DNA from: Verrucomicrobiaceae bacterium
Lineage (GTDB): Bacteria > Verrucomicrobiota > Verrucomicrobiia > Verrucomicrobiales > Verrucomicrobiaceae
Direction of reading: 5' to 3'
Length of the DNA stretch: 64,000 nt
NCBI GenBank assembly: GCA_019694165.1
Contig: JAIBCL010000003.1
Location: forward strand, 186,001-250,000
Every line of letters starts with the position of its first letter. The stretch's first letter is position 1. Shown piece by piece: positions 62,540 to 64,000 of the stretch. Made by a program: the position numbers and the translations under genes. Under the pieces are notes generated by a model. It saw nothing but the letters and a program-made list of their open reading frames with translations, was not told where the DNA came from and made no database searches.

Positions 62540-64000
62540 GGTGCCTCAACGTCGAAGTCCGAGAACAACACGCACCAGTTCCACAGCGGATACGATTGCC
62601 CCGCTCGTGTGCCATAAGCCGCATCGGCAAACGTATGCACCGAGCGCTCAGGATCGGAGTCGCGGACGTTGCCGTAGCTGAACGATCGCATCGCGACAAT
62701 CGACTGCCCCACGGCGAACGGAGTTCCGTTGCGCAACTCGCGCGGCTCGTAGCGCAGCACAGTCACGCCGCTCTCTTCATGCACCTGACGAATCGCGACG
62801 CGTGAGTTCGTGCCGGACGTGTTGGTGACAAAGAACGCGCCTTCGTCCGTGAGCGGTTTCAGCTCCTTGGATGCGCTCTTCGTCAGCACCAGTTCTTCCG
62901 TTGCTTGTCCGTCGGTCTCGGGCCCTTTGCGAATCGCAGCGATGCTGCCCAGCGCCGATGCAAACGGATACCCATAGCTCACGCGGCACTTCTCATCGGC
63001 TGGCAGCGCTTTGTCGAAACGAATGCGCAGGCTCGTCGGAGAAATGATCTCCACCTTGGTCAGCGTGATCACTCGACTGCCATGAACGCGGAAGCCCGCG
63101 AGGGAACTGAAGCCGCCATCAATCGCCGACTCTTCTCTCGCGAGAAACGTGGTGTCGATCACCAACGGCGGACGTGGCACCGTAAACTCGATCACCACGC
63201 CATCCCGCGACGCCTCCAGCTTTGCACGACGCGGACGCAAGGGCTGCCAGTCCTCGCCCTCATCCAGCACGCGATGCATCACCTTGCCCACCTGCTCGCC
63301 CCACCAGCGTTCACCATCGGCAGACAGATGAATCGGATCGCCATACCGACCCAGCGTCGTTCGGCTGTTGATCGCGCTCGCCACCGCGTAGTGCGGCCCC
63401 ACGAGATGGATCGAAGCATCCGCATCCGCCGCCATCATCTGCGCCTCACCCGCAGGACCGAGCGTCTGATACGTGAAGATCGGCAGCTCGCCCTTCTGCC
63501 CCGTGATCGCATACAAGTCCGCCGACCATTGCTTGCGATACGCGATGAGTTGATCGCGATACCACGCGAGCCCGTCCTTACGCGGCAGCTCCGCATCCCA
63601 ACGCGTCGGCACGATGCCGCCCGTCGGCCCTCCATTGCCCTCGCCCTGCATCCAGTAGAGCACCCTCATTTCAAACTTCGCGCTCATCGCCTTCGCCTGT
63701 GCCATCGCACGTCGCGCATCATCCAGACTCGTTTTGTAGTAGCCGCCGCCGTGCTTCTTCGCCTCGGGAGTCCGTTGATCGGTGGATAAGTCCGCACTCG
63801 ACAGCTCTTGAATCTGCCGCCCGCCCTGTCCCGCACACGCGACGAGAAACTTCGCTGCCTTCTTCTCAACCTTCAGCACCGAAGCCCAGTGATCCGCCAT
63901 CCCATTCGCCACCGTCTCACCGAGCCCTCCATTTGCCGTCGCCTTCAATGGCACCAACACGAATTGATCGTCTGGACGCTTCTCCGGGGCCGATGAATTG
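62536..64000 (-). CDS. Sialate O-acetylesterase-like (SASA) protein, N-terminus outside window
   Basis: About 487 residues visible; the frame is open to base 64000, so the N-terminus with the GDS serine lies outside. 'VLYWMQGEGNGGPTGG' matches the W-x-QGE-x-N block of SASA esterases, and 'IHLSADGERWWGEQVGK' holds the late Asp/His pair ('D-x-x-H-L'). Removes O-acetyl groups from sugars, in the periplasm or outside. The C-terminal half is a beta-rich accessory region. First visible gene of the glycan run. Confidence 0.85.
   Translation of the reverse strand, partial: NSSAPEKRPDDQFVLVPLKATANGGLGETVANGMADHWASVLKVEKKAAKFLVACAGQGGRQIQELSSADLSTDQRTPEAKKHGGGYYKTSLDDARRAMAQAKAMSAKFEMRVLYWMQGEGNGGPTGGIVPTRWDAELPRKDGLAWYRDQLIAYRKQWSADLYAITGQKGELPIFTYQTLGPAGEAQMMAADADASIHLVGPHYAVASAINSRTTLGRYGDPIHLSADGERWWGEQVGKVMHRVLDEGEDWQPLRPRRAKLEASRDGVVIEFTVPRPPLVIDTTFLAREESAIDGGFSSLAGFRVHGSRVITLTKVEIISPTSLRIRFDKALPADEKCRVSYGYPFASALGSIAAIRKGPETDGQATEELVLTKSASKELKPLTDEGAFFVTNTSGTNSRVAIRQVHEESGVTVLRYEPRELRNGTPFAVGQSIVAMRSFSYGNVRDSDPERSVHTFADAAYGTRAGQSYPLWNWCVLFSDFDVEAP

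Noticed and set aside
1..64000. tRNA, rRNA or riboswitch genes
   Set aside because: No cloverleaf with a TTCGANTC-type arm, rRNA core sequence or known riboswitch core was recognised; a covariance search could still find some.

Overview
The window comes from a GC-rich bacterium, most likely a member of the Verrucomicrobiota in the Prosthecobacter/Verrucomicrobium range. This is an inference from gene content; no rRNA or tRNA gene was seen. The clues are a PVC-type sulfatase/dehydrogenase/cytochrome fusion, several sulfatases and secreted glycan enzymes, a MoxR-DUF58-BatA-VWA-DUF4175 cluster, large proteins with a PVC secretin-like motif and a thioredoxin tail, and translation starts that mostly lack a Shine-Dalgarno sequence.

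Layout. 1-2.2 kb: end of ftsW and all of murG (division/cell-wall cluster). 2.4-7.9 kb, minus strand: DUF5989, SxtJ-like membrane protein, carbamoyltransferase and two paralogous membrane-anchored SGNH hydrolases, probably an envelope-glycan modification module. 8-10.8 kb, minus: CbpA/DnaJ-like chaperone and a secreted beta-propeller protein. 11-15.8 kb: a 1606-residue secreted protein with an HExxH metalloprotease-like domain, a VWA domain and calcium-binding repeats (CLCA-like order). It carries a 32-codon patch that reads best in another frame. 16-28.5 kb: a sulfatase-dehydrogenase-cytochrome c fusion, pseudouridine synthase, CE15-type esterase, PQQ-propeller protein, lipoprotein, holA (minus), a secreted unknown and a YhaM-like HD exoribonuclease. 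28.8-30.8 kb, minus: ispA and asd.

30.9-54.3 kb is one long minus-strand cluster. In transcription order it holds MoxR ATPase, DUF58, small membrane proteins, BatA/VWA protein, GxxExxY protein, VWA/GATase protein, DUF4175-like protein, a helical-repeat secreted protein, a squalene-cyclase-like repeat protein and two giant secreted paralogs with seven beta units and a C-terminal thioredoxin domain. Many joins are TCAT (ATGA) stop/start overlaps. Five other joins carry the same imperfect hairpin repeat. Between DUF58 and BatA the boundary sequences are duplicated, each pair enclosing different small membrane genes, with a HigBA-type toxin-antitoxin pair in between. This looks like a cassette-exchange slot and is the most unusual structure in the window.

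54.5-56.6 kb, minus: recG. 56.7-64 kb, minus: sialate-O-acetylesterase-like enzyme (cut by the window end), beta-propeller protein, right-handed beta-helix protein and a sulfatase, probably an operon for degrading a sulfated, acetylated polysaccharide.
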